Shown here: positions 1 through 9,125 of the stretch, piece by piece
How the letters are laid out: every line of letters starts with the position of its first letter
Position numbering within the stretch: position 1 is the stretch's first letter
NCBI RefSeq assembly: GCF_030411955.1
Contig: NZ_JASNRA010000012.1
Coordinates: forward strand, 53,286-117,285
DNA from: Massilia sp. YIM B02443
GTDB taxonomy: Bacteria; Pseudomonadota; Gammaproteobacteria; Burkholderiales; Burkholderiaceae_D
Reading direction: 5' to 3'
Length of the DNA stretch: 64,000 nt
The notes under the pieces: model-generated
Seen by the model: the letters and a program-made list of their open reading frames with translations, nothing else
The model's database searches: none
Told to the model about the DNA's origin: nothing
Program-made: the position numbers and the translations under genes

Positions 1-479
1 GGCGCCGCGCCGGCGCGGTGCACTACCGCGGCAGCTACGGCAAGGTCGGCGTGATGCTGCAGGCGATGCGCTACCGCTACCGCACCGCGCACGGCGCCGA
101 CCAGACCTACGGCGGGCTCGACCCCAACAGCTTCGTGATCCTCGGCGGCTTCGGCTATCCTTTTCCGGTGGCGTCGGCGGGCGATATCTATATCGCCAAT
201 ATCAGCTACGACCTGCCAGGCCGCATCGGGCCGTTCAGCCAGTTCAAGCTGTATAACGACTACAGCATCCTGCACAAGCGAAACAGCGCCTACCGCGATT
301 CGGTGCAAAACGTCACCGGCATGAGTTTCTCGGCCGGGAAGTGGTCGTTCTACGCCGACTTCATGCTCGGCAAGCACCACCCCTATCTGTCGCCGGACCT
401 GGGCGGACTGGCGTCGACCACGTCAGAGCACAAGGGATTCACGCGCAGGATCAACCTGCAGGCAGGTTATTACTTCTGA
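1..479 (+). CDS. C-terminal part of an outer-membrane beta-barrel protein (partial)
   Basis: The reading frame is open to the left edge of the window, so only the last 159 or so residues are present; the GTG at 18 is probably an internal Val codon. The sequence alternates polar and aromatic residues in short amphipathic strands and ends in the tripeptide YYF with a terminal Phe, the usual C-terminal signature recognised by the BAM complex. This supports a porin-like outer-membrane barrel, but I cannot name the family or substrate from the fragment. It converges on the DedA gene, with only two bases between the stop codons. Confidence 0.7.
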   Translation, partial: RRAGAVHYRGSYGKVGVMLQAMRYRYRTAHGADQTYGGLDPNSFVILGGFGYPFPVASAGDIYIANISYDLPGRIGPFSQFKLYNDYSILHKRNSAYRDSVQNVTGMSFSAGKWSFYADFMLGKHHPYLSPDLGGLASTTSEHKGFTRRINLQAGYYF

Positions 480-481
480 CC

Positions 482-1141
482 TCAGCCGTCGTTGCGCGCC
501 GCCGCAGCATTGCTGCGATAGCGCTCCTGCAGCCAGGCCACCAGGCCCGGCACCAACGACAGCACGATGATGCCGAGGATGACCGCGGTCAGGTTGTCGT
601 TGACCCACTTGATGTTGCCGAAGGCGTAGCCGGCCACCGTGAGCGACACCACCCACAGCACGCCGCCGGCCACGTTATAGGAAATGAAGGTGCGATAGCG
701 CATGCTGCCCAGCGCCGCGACGAACGGCGCCAGGGTGCGCACGATCGGCACGTAGCGCGCCAGCACGATCGTTTTCGGGCCGTGGCGCTCGAAGAAGCGT
801 TCGGTATGGGCAATGTGCTCGGGCTTGATGAAGCGCAGCCGGTAGCCGTGTTTCACGCGGTCGCGGAACACGGTGCCGATCGCGAAATTGACGATGTCGC
901 CGACCACGGCGGCCACGATCAGCAGCGGAATCAGCACCGGCAGCGACAGCATGCCTTTCGCCGCCAGCGCGCCGGTGACGAACAGCAGCGAATCGCCCGG
1001 CAGGAAGGGCATGATGACCAGGCCGGTCTCGACGAAGATCACCGCGAACAGCAGCACATAGACCAGCAGCTGGTATTCGGCGGCCAGCATGGAGAGATGG
1101 CGGTCAAGGTGGAGGAACCAGTCGAGTACGGTAGTCAGCAT
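482..1141 (-). CDS. DedA family inner-membrane protein
   Basis: The 219-residue product is of normal DedA length. It carries the family motifs: a FLPGDSLLF segment near residues 46-54, which is the re-entrant loop region, and a G-(P)-K-(T)-I-V-LARYVPIVRTLAPFVAG-like stretch around 120-140 with the conserved arginines. Four to six hydrophobic segments follow. DedA proteins are proton-dependent membrane proteins; some members translocate undecaprenyl phosphate or other lipids, and they matter for envelope integrity and drug tolerance. The exact substrate cannot be read from the sequence. The ATG at 1141 is the first start that keeps the amphipathic N-terminus. The gene lies 171 bp downstream of proX on the same strand and is probably transcribed separately. 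Confidence 0.88.
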   Translation of the reverse strand: MLTTVLDWFLHLDRHLSMLAAEYQLLVYVLLFAVIFVETGLVIMPFLPGDSLLFVTGALAAKGMLSLPVLIPLLIVAAVVGDIVNFAIGTVFRDRVKHGYRLRFIKPEHIAHTERFFERHGPKTIVLARYVPIVRTLAPFVAALGSMRYRTFISYNVAGGVLWVVSLTVAGYAFGNIKWVNDNLTAVILGIIVLSLVPGLVAWLQERYRSNAAAARNDG

Positions 1142-1219
1142 ATTCTTTGTCGTTGGTGTGGGGCATTACCATGCGGGACGAGCCTGCATGGACCGGGGTG
1201 GAACGCGGTATTGTAGCGT

Positions 1220-1237
1220 GCGGCATGCTGATGCCGC
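1220..1237. other. Intergenic stem-loop between proX and the DedA gene
   Basis: A perfect 7-bp inverted repeat, GCGGCAT and ATGCCGC, encloses a 4-nt loop. It lies between the end of proX and the start of the DedA gene. No T-run follows on either strand, so it is not a typical intrinsic terminator; it may protect or end the proX transcript. Confidence 0.3.
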
Positions 1238-1312
1238 GACAACGCACACATCGCGCGGCCCGACCGATACGCCACACGATGCACCGTCGGCCGGCCCCGG
1301 TGTCGACAAGGA

Positions 1313-2362
1313 TCAGGGTTTGGCCGCCGCCCGTGCCTGCGCGATCCAGCTGTCGAACAGCGGCTGGTGGTACTTGATCCAGCCCGCCGTGTGGCGCGCG
1401 ATGTCGGCCTTCGAGCCTTGGCCGTTGCGCACGCGCTCGTTCTGGGCGTTGATGTCGGCGATCGGCAGGCGCATGATCTCGAACAGCTTGACCGCCGCCG
1501 GGTTCTTCTCGGCCCAGGCGCGGTTGACCACGATGCGCGTGGTGTTCACCGAGAAGCCGTAGTTGCTGCCGTCGGCCATGCGGGTGTCAAGGCCCTCCGG
1601 GTTGGACGAGGAGGGCACTTGCAGCCACACCACGTCCTTGCCCGGCACCAGCACGCTGCTGACCCAGTACGGCGTCCAGGTGTAGTACAGGATCGGTTCG
1701 CCGCGCTGGTAGCGGCCGATGGTGTCGGCGATCAGCGCCGAATAGCTGCCCTGCACGTGCTTGACCGTCGGGCGCAGCTGGTAGCCGTCCATGTGGTGCT
1801 CGATCATCGCTTCGCAGCCCCAGCCCGGATCGCACCCGGTGAGGTCGGCCTTGCCGTCGCCGTCGTGGTCGAACAGCCTGGCGATGGCCGGGTCGCGCAG
1901 CTGGTCGATGTTCGTGATCTTGTACTTCTCGGCGGTGGCCTTGTCGATCAGGTAGCCTTGGGCGGCCGGGCCGGCATAGGCGCCGATGCGCAGCAGTTTG
2001 GCGTCGCCGCCGGCGTTCCGGTAGTAGTCCTGGTGCAGCGGGTCCCAGTGCACCGCCAGGAAGGTGGCGTCGCCGTTGCCGACCGCGATGTGCGCGGTCG
2101 GATAGGCGATCTCCTTGATCGGCTGGGTCTCGTAGCCCAGCGCTTGCAGCGCGCGGTCGACCAGCATGGTCTGGAAGGTTTCCTCGGCCAGCGGGCCCTG
2201 CAGCGCCTGCACCTTGATGCCCTTGCCGGGCAGGGCGGCGTCCGGCGTTTGCGCCATGGCCAGGCCGGTGCTCAAGGCGAGGGCGGCCAGCAGCAGGCCG
2301 GACAGGCGGCGGAAGCTGCGCCGGGCTTTGTAGGTGACGTTGAAGTGGTCAATATGTTGCAT
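1313..2362 (-). CDS. proX: Glycine betaine/proline ABC transporter substrate-binding protein ProX
   Basis: The 349-residue protein is a close match in length and motifs to E. coli ProX, the periplasmic binding protein for glycine betaine and proline betaine. A signal peptide (hydrophobic core near residues 20-36, AMAQ cleavage site) is followed by the binding-protein fold. The three tryptophans of the aromatic cage are in their family settings, HWDPLH, DPGWGCE and TPYWVSS, and the two cysteines flanking DPGWG probably form the known disulfide. The ATG at 2362 is preceded by AAAGGA; the open frame extends further upstream into proW but has no reason to be used. It is the last gene of proV-proW-proX, 14 bp after proW. 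Confidence 0.95.
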   Translation of the reverse strand: MQHIDHFNVTYKARRSFRRLSGLLLAALALSTGLAMAQTPDAALPGKGIKVQALQGPLAEETFQTMLVDRALQALGYETQPIKEIAYPTAHIAVGNGDATFLAVHWDPLHQDYYRNAGGDAKLLRIGAYAGPAAQGYLIDKATAEKYKITNIDQLRDPAIARLFDHDGDGKADLTGCDPGWGCEAMIEHHMDGYQLRPTVKHVQGSYSALIADTIGRYQRGEPILYYTWTPYWVSSVLVPGKDVVWLQVPSSSNPEGLDTRMADGSNYGFSVNTTRIVVNRAWAEKNPAAVKLFEIMRLPIADINAQNERVRNGQGSKADIARHTAGWIKYHQPLFDSWIAQARAAAKP

Positions 2363-2376
2363 CAGTATCCTTTCTT

Positions 2377-3516
2377 TTATCGTGCGTTGGCGGACGTGGC
2401 GGGCGCAGTCGAAGATGCAGGCGAAGGTGCAGGCGTATCCGGACGGGCCGGATTGCCCTTCACCCGGCGCAGCACCAGGCCGACCGGGCCGGTCTGGTAC
2501 CAGTGGCGCACGCCGCGGCGCGGCTGGCCCATGGCCTGGGTCAGGCGGTCCAGCGTGATGGCCAGCAGCACGATGCCCAGGCCACCCACGGTTGCCAGGC
2601 CCATGTCCAGGCGGCCAATACCGCGCAGCACCATCTGCCCCAGGCCACCGACCGCGATCATCGAGGCGATCACCACCATCGACAGTGACAGCATCAGCGA
2701 CTGGTTGATGCCGGCCATGATCGACGGCATCGCCAGCGGCAGCTGCACGCGGCTCAGCATCTGCCAGGGCGAGGCGCCGTAAGCGCGCGCCGCCTCGATC
2801 AGGTCGGGCCGCACCTGGCGGATGCCGAGGTTGGTCAGTCGCACCAGCGGCGGCAGGGCGAAGATGATGGTCACGATCACGCCCGGCGCATTGCCGATAC
2901 CGAACAGCATCACCACCGGCACCAGGTACACGAAGGCCGGCGTGGTCTGCATCGCGTCGAGCAGCGGGCGCAGGATGTTTTGCGCGCGGTCGCTGCTGGC
3001 CAGGAAGATCCCGAGCGGCAGGCCGATCGCCAGGCAGAATGCGAGCGAGGTCAGCACCAGCGACAGGGTGATCATCGCTTCCGGCCACACGCCCAGCAGC
3101 GACAGCACCATCAGCGCCACCACGGTGCCGAGCGCCAGCGTACGGCTGGTGAACTGCCAGGCCAGCAGGCCGATGATGGCGATCACCACCGCCGACGGCG
3201 CGGCCAGCAGCACGTGGCTGGCGCCGTTCAGCGTGGCGTCGATCGGCGCGCGCACCGCCTGGAACACGGGACGGAAATGCTCGACTACCCAGCCCAGGCC
3301 TTCGTTGATCCAGGCTTGCAGCGGCAGCGCGCCGTCGAAGATGTGGGCCAGGTCGAAGCCGGAGGCGTGTTCCGGGGCGGCGGCCGGCACCGCGTCGAGC
3401 CAGGAGGTGTCGGCCGGCGGGGATGGCAGCCAGGGATTGGCCTGGCTTGGGTCGACCGGGGCTTGTGCTGCGGCTTGTACTGCAGGTTGTACTGCGGCTG
3501 TGCTACTCGACATCAT
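2377..3516 (-). CDS. proW: Glycine betaine/proline ABC transporter permease ProW
   Basis: This is the inner-membrane permease of the osmoprotectant importer, 379 residues against about 354 in E. coli. A long soluble N-terminus rich in Pro and Ala (to about residue 75) is followed by hydrophobic segments and the binding-protein-dependent permease domain, with the EAA loop [14 protein letters not shown] near residues 243-256 that contacts the ATPase. Its ATG overlaps the proV stop as ATGA, so the two are translationally coupled. A second ATG follows immediately and could also serve. A C-terminal tail of about 30 Ala/Pro/Ser residues is unusual but low in information. Confidence 0.93.
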   Translation of the reverse strand: MMSSSTAAVQPAVQAAAQAPVDPSQANPWLPSPPADTSWLDAVPAAAPEHASGFDLAHIFDGALPLQAWINEGLGWVVEHFRPVFQAVRAPIDATLNGASHVLLAAPSAVVIAIIGLLAWQFTSRTLALGTVVALMVLSLLGVWPEAMITLSLVLTSLAFCLAIGLPLGIFLASSDRAQNILRPLLDAMQTTPAFVYLVPVVMLFGIGNAPGVIVTIIFALPPLVRLTNLGIRQVRPDLIEAARAYGASPWQMLSRVQLPLAMPSIMAGINQSLMLSLSMVVIASMIAVGGLGQMVLRGIGRLDMGLATVGGLGIVLLAITLDRLTQAMGQPRRGVRHWYQTGPVGLVLRRVKGNPARPDTPAPSPASSTAPATSANAR

Positions 3517-4742
3517 GCTTGTCCTTTCTGAGTCTCTGGAATGGCGGGCGTATCGCGGTCGAGGAACTTCAGCAAGGTGGTCTTGCTGATGGCGCCGCGG
3601 AACGCGCCGTCGTCGGCCACCACCGGCACCGCGTACGGCAACTGCGCCACCTGGCCGAACAGGCCGGCGACCGGTTCGTCGGCCTTGATGGTCTGCACGT
3701 CGGGCAGGAAGGCGTGCGCCAGGCCGAGCGGACCGGTATGGCCGTCGAGCGCGCTGCGCAGCGAATCGACCGACACCAGGCCCAGGTATTTGCGACCAGG
3801 GCTGACGACATAGGCGTAGGCGCGATCCTGTTCTTCCAGCATCGACAGCGCCGCACGCGAACCGCGCGCGGGCGACTCGGACACCACGGTCGGGCTCTTG
3901 CGCGCGATGTCGCCGGCCTTGAACACGGCCGCGGCGTCGACGCCGCGCACGAAGTTGCGCACGTAGTCGTTGGCGGGTTTGCGCAGGATGTCTTCCGGCG
4001 TCCCGACCTGCACCACGTGGCCGTCCTTCATGATGGCGATGCGGTCGCCGATGCGCATCGCTTCATCCAGATCGTGCGAGATGAAGACGATGGTGCGGCG
4101 CTTGATCTGCTGCAGGCGCAGCAGTTCGGACTGCATGTCGGTGCGCATGATCGGGTCGAGCGCCGAGAACGCTTCGTCCATCAGCAGGATCGACGGGTCG
4201 CTGGCCAGCGCGCGCGCCAGGCCGACGCGCTGCTGCATGCCGCCCGATAGTTCGTCGGGATAGCTGGCGCCGTAGCCGGCCAGTCCCACCTGTTCCAGCG
4301 CCTGTTGCGCCAGCGCGTGGCGCTCGGCCTTGGGCACGCCGGCCAGCTCCATGCCGAACGCGGTGTTGTCCAGCACGCTCACGTGCGGCAGCAGCGCGAA
4401 CGACTGGAACACCATGCTGATGTCCTTGCGACGCAGCGCGCGCAGCTCGGCGTCGGGCAGGGTGTTGATGTCATGGCCGTCGATCAGGATGCTGCCGGCG
4501 GTCGGCTCGACCAGGCGGTTGAGCATGCGCACCAGGGTCGACTTGCCCGAGCCGGACAGGCCCATGATGACGAAGATCTCGCCCGCCTCGATGGTGAAGG
4601 TGGCGTCGAAGACGCCGATGGTGCAGCCGGTGCGGGCCAGGATGTCGGCCTTGCCGGCGCCTTCGCGCACCAGCGCCAGCGCGTCGTCCGGCTGGTCGCC
4701 GTAGACCTTGAAGACATGGTCGATGTTGATTTGTTTTGCCAC
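3513..4742 (-). CDS. proV: Glycine betaine/proline ABC transporter ATP-binding protein ProV
   Basis: This is the ATPase of the ProU-type importer, 409 residues against 400 in E. coli. The Walker A motif GLSGSGKST lies at residues 61-69, the signature LSGGMQQR and the Walker [12 protein letters not shown] follow, and two C-terminal CBS domains (from about residue 275) are present, as in osmosensing ProV/OpuA-type ATPases. I chose GTG at 4742 because an AGGAGA ribosome-binding site lies about 8 nt upstream and the protein then starts exactly where E. coli ProV does; the frame also stays open further upstream to 4853. It is the first gene of the operon and is preceded by a long regulatory region. 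Confidence 0.94.
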   Translation of the reverse strand: MAKQINIDHVFKVYGDQPDDALALVREGAGKADILARTGCTIGVFDATFTIEAGEIFVIMGLSGSGKSTLVRMLNRLVEPTAGSILIDGHDINTLPDAELRALRRKDISMVFQSFALLPHVSVLDNTAFGMELAGVPKAERHALAQQALEQVGLAGYGASYPDELSGGMQQRVGLARALASDPSILLMDEAFSALDPIMRTDMQSELLRLQQIKRRTIVFISHDLDEAMRIGDRIAIMKDGHVVQVGTPEDILRKPANDYVRNFVRGVDAAAVFKAGDIARKSPTVVSESPARGSRAALSMLEEQDRAYAYVVSPGRKYLGLVSVDSLRSALDGHTGPLGLAHAFLPDVQTIKADEPVAGLFGQVAQLPYAVPVVADDGAFRGAISKTTLLKFLDRDTPAIPETQKGQA

Positions 4743-4914
4743 GTGTGGTTCTCCTTCGATTTGGCGAATGGAATGAAACCCTGCTGCCATTGGCGCCAGT
4801 GGAATCAAGGGACCCCATGCCGGCGGCAATGCAGCGGCGCACGCGCGCGGCAACGAAAGACGGGAAGTCCCGTGCTTGCGGCGCAGCGGTGCCGACGATG
4901 GGTGTCGTACGCGT

Positions 4915-4945
4915 GTTAAAAGAGGCTGGGTGCAGGACTTTTAAC
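4915..4945. repeat. 8-bp inverted repeat upstream of proV
   Basis: GTTAAAAG at 4915-4922 and its exact reverse complement CTTTTAAC at 4938-4945 flank 15 nt. The repeat lies 170-200 bp upstream of the proV start. It could be an operator or a hairpin in the 5' leader; nothing in the sequence decides between them. Confidence 0.4.
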
Positions 4946-5096
4946 GACGCAGGCAACGTGCAGTGCACGGAGCCGGGATGCCGGACGCAGGCAGGTGCCG
5001 GTGCTTCGGGCGATTACGGGATACGGGCGCAAGGCCCAGGAATGGATTCCCACGCAAGGCGCGGAAAAACGGGTGCAGCGGAAGTCTTGTGCAGAC

Positions 5097-5122
5097 AATT
5101 GTTATTAATTGTCATCAATTGT
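5097..5122. promoter_or_regulatory. Three AATTGT repeats at exact 10-bp spacing
   Basis: AATTGT occurs at 5097, 5107 and 5117, one helical turn apart, inside the AT-rich island upstream of proVWX; a related CAATTG follows at 5144. Phased repeats of this kind fit a regulator binding one DNA face or an intrinsically curved promoter. The link to osmotic control of proVWX is inference from position. Confidence 0.4.
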
Positions 5123-5453
5123 AATGCAAATACACAACAAAGTCAATTGGCATTCTGAAAAGGATGTGCTAGGAAGGTGCGTTGGCGCACCAAACTCGGC
5201 AGTTGGCGGCTTGCGCGCGACTCAGCTTGTTGTTCGCTCCGCGCGTCCTGAAAGTTAGCAGGTCGATGAACTACGCGAAGCGGCAATCGGACTCGTAGCA
5301 AAGGTCTTCGGTCAAGGATGGGTAGCGCTATTGGAGTCCGAATCGTGAAGTTAACTATATATTCGAATTCCCAATGCAGTGACAATATGCAATCTTTCGG
5401 CCAAGAAAAGCCTGCTAAGCTCGTGTGAAAGTAGATCAATAGTGATTCGACCG

Positions 5454-6986
5454 ATGCATCCCTTAGTGTTCCACCCGCGCCCAACGACAAAAAATGAGTT
5501 TGACAAGTTTGAACAGCCACTACTCTTGGAGGCGGGCAGGCCTGCTTCGGATAAGACGCTTCCATTTGATATTCGCGTGCTCAAGGACGGTACTCTGGTT
5601 GGCATCTCGATGTCAGGCGAACACCTGTTTCTCCAACAGAGTGAAGTGGATGCTTTGCTGACGGATCCGTCCGGTCTCCCACCCAGGCGCAGAGCCGACA
5701 TGGCCGCCCGATTTTTCTTGCCAAATCATGGGCGCAACGTCGGCAAGGAGCGACTGCTCGCCGCACGGCGTGCAGCGAAGCACGAGACCGTCACGTCGGG
5801 GCCTTCGCTCCATATCATCGTGCCGACGCTTCAATGCGGGCATACCTGCCAGTACTGTCAAGTAAGCCGCGCGCAGACCGACGCCGGGTTTTCCATGTCG
5901 CCTGCCATGCTCGATTCTGCATGCGACCGTGTATGGGAGAGCAACGCCGACGATCTGACGGTCGAGTTTCAGGGCGGCGATCCTCTGGTGCGCTTCGATC
6001 TGATCGTCCGCGCCGTAGACAAACTGACCCACTTGAACCACGAGGGACGACGGAGGATCCGGTTTGTCGTGGCATCGACATTGCATCAATTGACGCAGGA
6101 AATGTGCGAGTACTTTCGCATCAAGGGCGTGGTGTTGTCGACCAGCCTCGATGGCCCGGAGCATCTGCACAACCGCAACCGCCCGGTTCCAGGAAGGGAT
6201 AGTTTCCGGCGTACTGTTGAGGGCATCAGGTTAGCCCGGCAGCACGTCGGCGAGCATGCTGTGTCAGCCCTGATGACAACGACCCGAGCGTCACTGGCCT
6301 ATCCGGAGGAAATCGTCGACGAATATGTTCGACAGGGTTTTCCGGAGATATTTCTGCGCCCACTGAGCGTGTATGGATTCGCCAAGCGTAATTTGACACG
6401 GATCGGTTATTCGCGCGAGGAGTTCCAGGGATTTTACGATCGGGCGCTTGCACGAATCATGTGGTGGAACGGGCGAGGTGTCGCTCTGCGTGAGGTGTAT
6501 ATGTCGGTCGTCATGAACAAACTGCTGTCGACATTCGACGCGGGCTACGTCGACCTTCAAAGTGAAAGCGGCACTGGCGCCAGCGTGCTGGTCTATAACT
6601 ACGACGGCTGGGTGTATCCAAGCGACGAGGCGCGCATGCTCGTCGAGACCGGCGATACGAGCCTGCGCATGGGCCGGGTGACGGATTCGCTGGAGCATTT
6701 GCTGTCTTGCTCCACGGGCCAGCGAATGCGGCAGGCCAGCGAAGCGGCAGCGGTCGACTGCATTGCCTGCGCCTATCGTCATTATTGCGCACCAAATCCG
6801 GTCGATAGCCAAGCGCAGTTTGGAAGGCCCGATGTGCCTGCGCACGAGACGGAGCATTGCCTGCGTCATCAATGGCTGTTCGATACCGCGTTCGCGCTGC
6901 TGCATGCGGCCGCACCTGATATGGAAGAAACGTTTCATGACTGGGCCAGACCAAATGCCATGGCGGAGGCGTCATGCGACAGGTGA
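5454..6986 (+). CDS. hxsB: His-Xaa-Ser system radical SAM maturase HxsB
   Basis: This radical S-adenosylmethionine enzyme of about 510 residues belongs to the paired maturases of the His-Xaa-Ser (Hxs) system, thought to modify the HxsA peptide. An N-terminal family region begins at LPFDIRVLKDG. The 4Fe-4S motif CGHTCQYC gives Cys128, 132 and 135, followed by the GGDPL SAM-binding motif. A C-terminal SPASM-like cysteine cluster has Cys436, 439 and 445, expected to bind an auxiliary cluster. The reaction is unknown. The start is weakly supported: GTG at 5379, GTG at 5442 and ATG at 5454 are in frame and none has a clear ribosome-binding site. It overlaps hxsC by 13 bp. Base composition is lower in GC than the flanks, hinting at transfer. 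Confidence 0.88.
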   Translation: MHPLVFHPRPTTKNEFDKFEQPLLLEAGRPASDKTLPFDIRVLKDGTLVGISMSGEHLFLQQSEVDALLTDPSGLPPRRRADMAARFFLPNHGRNVGKERLLAARRAAKHETVTSGPSLHIIVPTLQCGHTCQYCQVSRAQTDAGFSMSPAMLDSACDRVWESNADDLTVEFQGGDPLVRFDLIVRAVDKLTHLNHEGRRRIRFVVASTLHQLTQEMCEYFRIKGVVLSTSLDGPEHLHNRNRPVPGRDSFRRTVEGIRLARQHVGEHAVSALMTTTRASLAYPEEIVDEYVRQGFPEIFLRPLSVYGFAKRNLTRIGYSREEFQGFYDRALARIMWWNGRGVALREVYMSVVMNKLLSTFDAGYVDLQSESGTGASVLVYNYDGWVYPSDEARMLVETGDTSLRMGRVTDSLEHLLSCSTGQRMRQASEAAAVDCIACAYRHYCAPNPVDSQAQFGRPDVPAHETEHCLRHQWLFDTAFALLHAAAPDMEETFHDWARPNAMAEASCDR

Positions 6987-8101
6987 GCATCGGACTGCCC
7001 ATGGCGACGGAGCCAGGCATCCTTCGTGTCGTGGACGTGCAATCGCTTGCAGAGCAATGGCGTGACGATCTGCGCTTCCTGGTACTCGCACCAAACGCAG
7101 CGACATACGAGCAGGTCGAGCAATGGCGCGCCCGAGGACTGCGCAATATCGCGCCGGTGACCGCAGACGGACTGGAAGAGGGCGATGTCGTCGACTGCAA
7201 TCCTGATCGCGCCAGGGCCATCGTGCTGTTTCGTGAAAGTGATGCGCACCACAGCTTGTTTCTGACGAACCGTTGTAACAGCTACTGCTTGATGTGCTCC
7301 CAGCCACCTACCAGGCACGATGATGGATGGCTGGTCGAGCACGCGATCGAGATCGTACGCCATGCGAGGGTCGCGCCAGCGGTGATCGGCATCTCCGGCG
7401 GCGAGCCCCTACTCGCGAGCGAAGGGCTTCAGCGCGTTTTCGCGACCATCAGGAAGTGCTGGCCGGATACCGTGATCGAAATCCTGACTAACGGCCGCCT
7501 GTTGCATCAAGCCCGGGTTCGTCAAGCGCTGTTCAGCGAACTACCCACGAATGTGCGTTGGCTGGTGCCGCTGTACGGTCACGCCGACTTCCTGCACGAC
7601 TTCGTGGTGCAGTCACCGGGGGCGTTTGACGAAACGCTCGAGGGTTTGCTCACCCTGCAGTCGTTGCAACAGCCCATCCAGCTGAGAATCGTCTTGATCG
7701 AACCGGTGCTGGACATCCTGGACGAGCTATGCCGCTTTATCGGGCAGAACCTGCCGTTTGTCGAATGCGTTGCGCTGATGGCCTGCGAGCCGACGGGTTT
7801 CGCACTTGCCAACCGCGATCTGTGCGAACTGGATCTGCTCGACGCGGCGCCGATGCTGGACCGTGCTTCGCGCATACTCGAGCGTTACCAAGTGCGTCAC
7901 GTCTTCATGAATGCTCCGTTATGCGCGCTGCCGCCGCGTCTATGGGGACGCGCAACCCGTAGTATTTCTGATTGGAAGAACACCTACGCGGATGAGTGCG
8001 CGCGCTGTTCGGTCAAGGATCGTTGCTGCGGGCTGTTCTCGTGGCATGAACGGAATTGGAAACCAACCAAACTCAAGCCGATAGAGGAGACGGCAGTATG
8101 A
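6974..8101 (+). CDS. hxsC: His-Xaa-Ser system radical SAM maturase HxsC
   Basis: This is the second radical SAM enzyme of the Hxs pair, 375 residues. The diagnostic run TNRCNSYCLMCSQPP holds the CxxxCxxC iron-sulfur ligands Cys101, 105 and 108, and ISGGEPLL is the SAM-binding GGEP motif. A C-terminal cysteine cluster (Cys342, 345, 351, 352) suggests an auxiliary iron-sulfur cluster. The ATG at 6974 is preceded at five bases by a strong GGAGG and lies inside the end of hxsB, so translation is coupled. Its stop overlaps the start of hxsA by four bases. With hxsB it is expected to act on the His/Ser repeats of HxsA; the chemistry is not known to me. Confidence 0.92.
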   Translation: MRQVSIGLPMATEPGILRVVDVQSLAEQWRDDLRFLVLAPNAATYEQVEQWRARGLRNIAPVTADGLEEGDVVDCNPDRARAIVLFRESDAHHSLFLTNRCNSYCLMCSQPPTRHDDGWLVEHAIEIVRHARVAPAVIGISGGEPLLASEGLQRVFATIRKCWPDTVIEILTNGRLLHQARVRQALFSELPTNVRWLVPLYGHADFLHDFVVQSPGAFDETLEGLLTLQSLQQPIQLRIVLIEPVLDILDELCRFIGQNLPFVECVALMACEPTGFALANRDLCELDLLDAAPMLDRASRILERYQVRHVFMNAPLCALPPRLWGRATRSISDWKNTYADECARCSVKDRCCGLFSWHERNWKPTKLKPIEETAV

Positions 8102-8661
8102 GCAAATTTATCCGGAATATTGCCTTGTTTATTGCCGGACTACCGCTTGCCACCACGCGCGCAGCGGATGTGCCCACACCTGATGCGCCCCGGTACACCG
8201 ACCTGGATAATGCGGTTTCGCTTCGTCCGCTCAATTTTGACATGGACAATCTGTTTGCATCGCACCGGTCTCACTCCTCCCACCGGTCACATTCGAGCCA
8301 CCGATCACATTACTCGAGCTCCGGATCGGGCAGTAGCTATGTACCCAGCTCATCTTATGTGACGCCGTCAACGAGTTCGTCGTTGCCATCCTCGTCCACG
8401 ACACCCTCGACCAGCAGTTACGTCGCCGATGACGTCGAAAGCCGCCCAACCCTGAGCGTGGACGAGAAACTCCGGCTGCAGGTGATTCGCGTGCAGATCA
8501 GGCTAAACAGTTTACAGCTCTATGATGGCCAAATTGACGGCGTCTTCGGCGAGGAGACGAAAGACGCCTTAAAACTCTTCCAAAGGGTAAAGGAGCTGCC
8601 TGTCACGGGGTTGATGAGTACACCGACCTTAAATGCGCTGGGTATCTCCGCAGTCAAGTAG
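8098..8661 (+). CDS. hxsA: His-Xaa-Ser repeat protein HxsA, secreted, peptidoglycan-binding
   Basis: This is the presumed substrate of HxsB and HxsC, 187 residues. A signal peptide (residues 1-22, cleavage near TRA-AD) is followed by a short linker, then six contiguous H-x-S triplets at residues 56-73 (HRS, HSS, HRS, HSS, HRS, HYS). A Ser/Thr/Pro-rich linker of about 40 residues follows. A peptidoglycan_binding_1-type domain occupies about residues 118-185, with the typical VQIRLNSLQLYDGQIDG and KLFQRVKELPVTG elements. So the repeat is probably displayed in the periplasm, tethered to the wall. The ATG at 8098 has AGAGGAG upstream and overlaps the hxsC stop as ATGA. Confidence 0.92.
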   Translation: MSKFIRNIALFIAGLPLATTRAADVPTPDAPRYTDLDNAVSLRPLNFDMDNLFASHRSHSSHRSHSSHRSHYSSSGSGSSYVPSSSYVTPSTSSSLPSSSTTPSTSSYVADDVESRPTLSVDEKLRLQVIRVQIRLNSLQLYDGQIDGVFGEETKDALKLFQRVKELPVTGLMSTPTLNALGISAVK

Positions 8662-8906
8662 TCCGAGAATGGTCGGGGCAAGCCGCGTTGAATGGGGCGC
8701 GCCAGACATCGCGCAGCCCTGCCCGTAGTCGCAGTTGCGTTGGCCGCTCAGGTCTCAGGCCGCGCAAAACTCGCCGTGGCCCCCTGTTTGCTGAACTGTC
8801 TTGTGCTCTCTGTACGACAAGCGCACGCTTGCGTGACAATGTATTTGCAGGCAGTCCGGTCGAGGAGTAAGCTGAATCTACAAAAACGCTTACAGCGGAG
8901 ACAATC

Positions 8907-9107
8907 ATGAAAATTCGACTCGCATCCCCGAACCTCGCAGCGCTGTTTCATCGTCCCACCCATCTCGGCAGCCACCTGCGCGGCCACGAAGGGATCTTCC
9001 GCGTCATTCAACTCGTGCTGATGGTGGTGGTGGCGCTGTTCTGCGCCAAGCTGATCGCCAGCGGCGCCGTGATGGCGTTGCGGGCGCTCAGCGGATTCAT
9101 CTCCTGA
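8907..9107 (+). CDS. Small single-span membrane protein, unknown
   Basis: The 66-residue product is not one I recognise. It has a basic N-terminal half with several His and Arg residues, then one hydrophobic segment (about residues 33-55) and a short C-terminus. The ATG has a good GGAG ribosome-binding site nine bases upstream, third codon positions are mostly G or C as in neighbouring genes, and 245 bases of non-coding DNA with room for a promoter precede it. It converges on the ABC ATPase gene 18 bp away. I consider it a real small membrane protein of unknown role. Confidence 0.55.
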   Translation: MKIRLASPNLAALFHRPTHLGSHLRGHEGIFRVIQLVLMVVVALFCAKLIASGAVMALRALSGFIS

Positions 9108-9125
9108 GCGTGGACGCGCCGCCGA

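Larger units (their letters stand above)
4743..5453. promoter_or_regulatory. Long intergenic region between divergent proVWX and hxs operons
   Basis: About 700 bases separate the two divergent operons. I see no convincing gene. The left 350 bases are GC-rich; 5090-5160 is strikingly AT-rich and is the likely promoter zone for proVWX. It contains an 8-bp inverted repeat (4915-4945) and an array of AATTGT repeats (5097-5122), listed separately. A 28-codon stretch at 5264-5348 has protein-like composition but begins just after an in-frame TAG and has no start; I do not call it a gene. Start codons of hxsB are uncertain here, so the right part may be coding. Confidence 0.55.

Noticed and set aside
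5264..5348. Short protein-like stretch upstream of hxsB as an hxsD candidate
   Set aside because: Only 28 codons follow an in-frame TAG, there is no start codon, and it does not carry the LLNDYLxLRE-type ending expected of HxsD.
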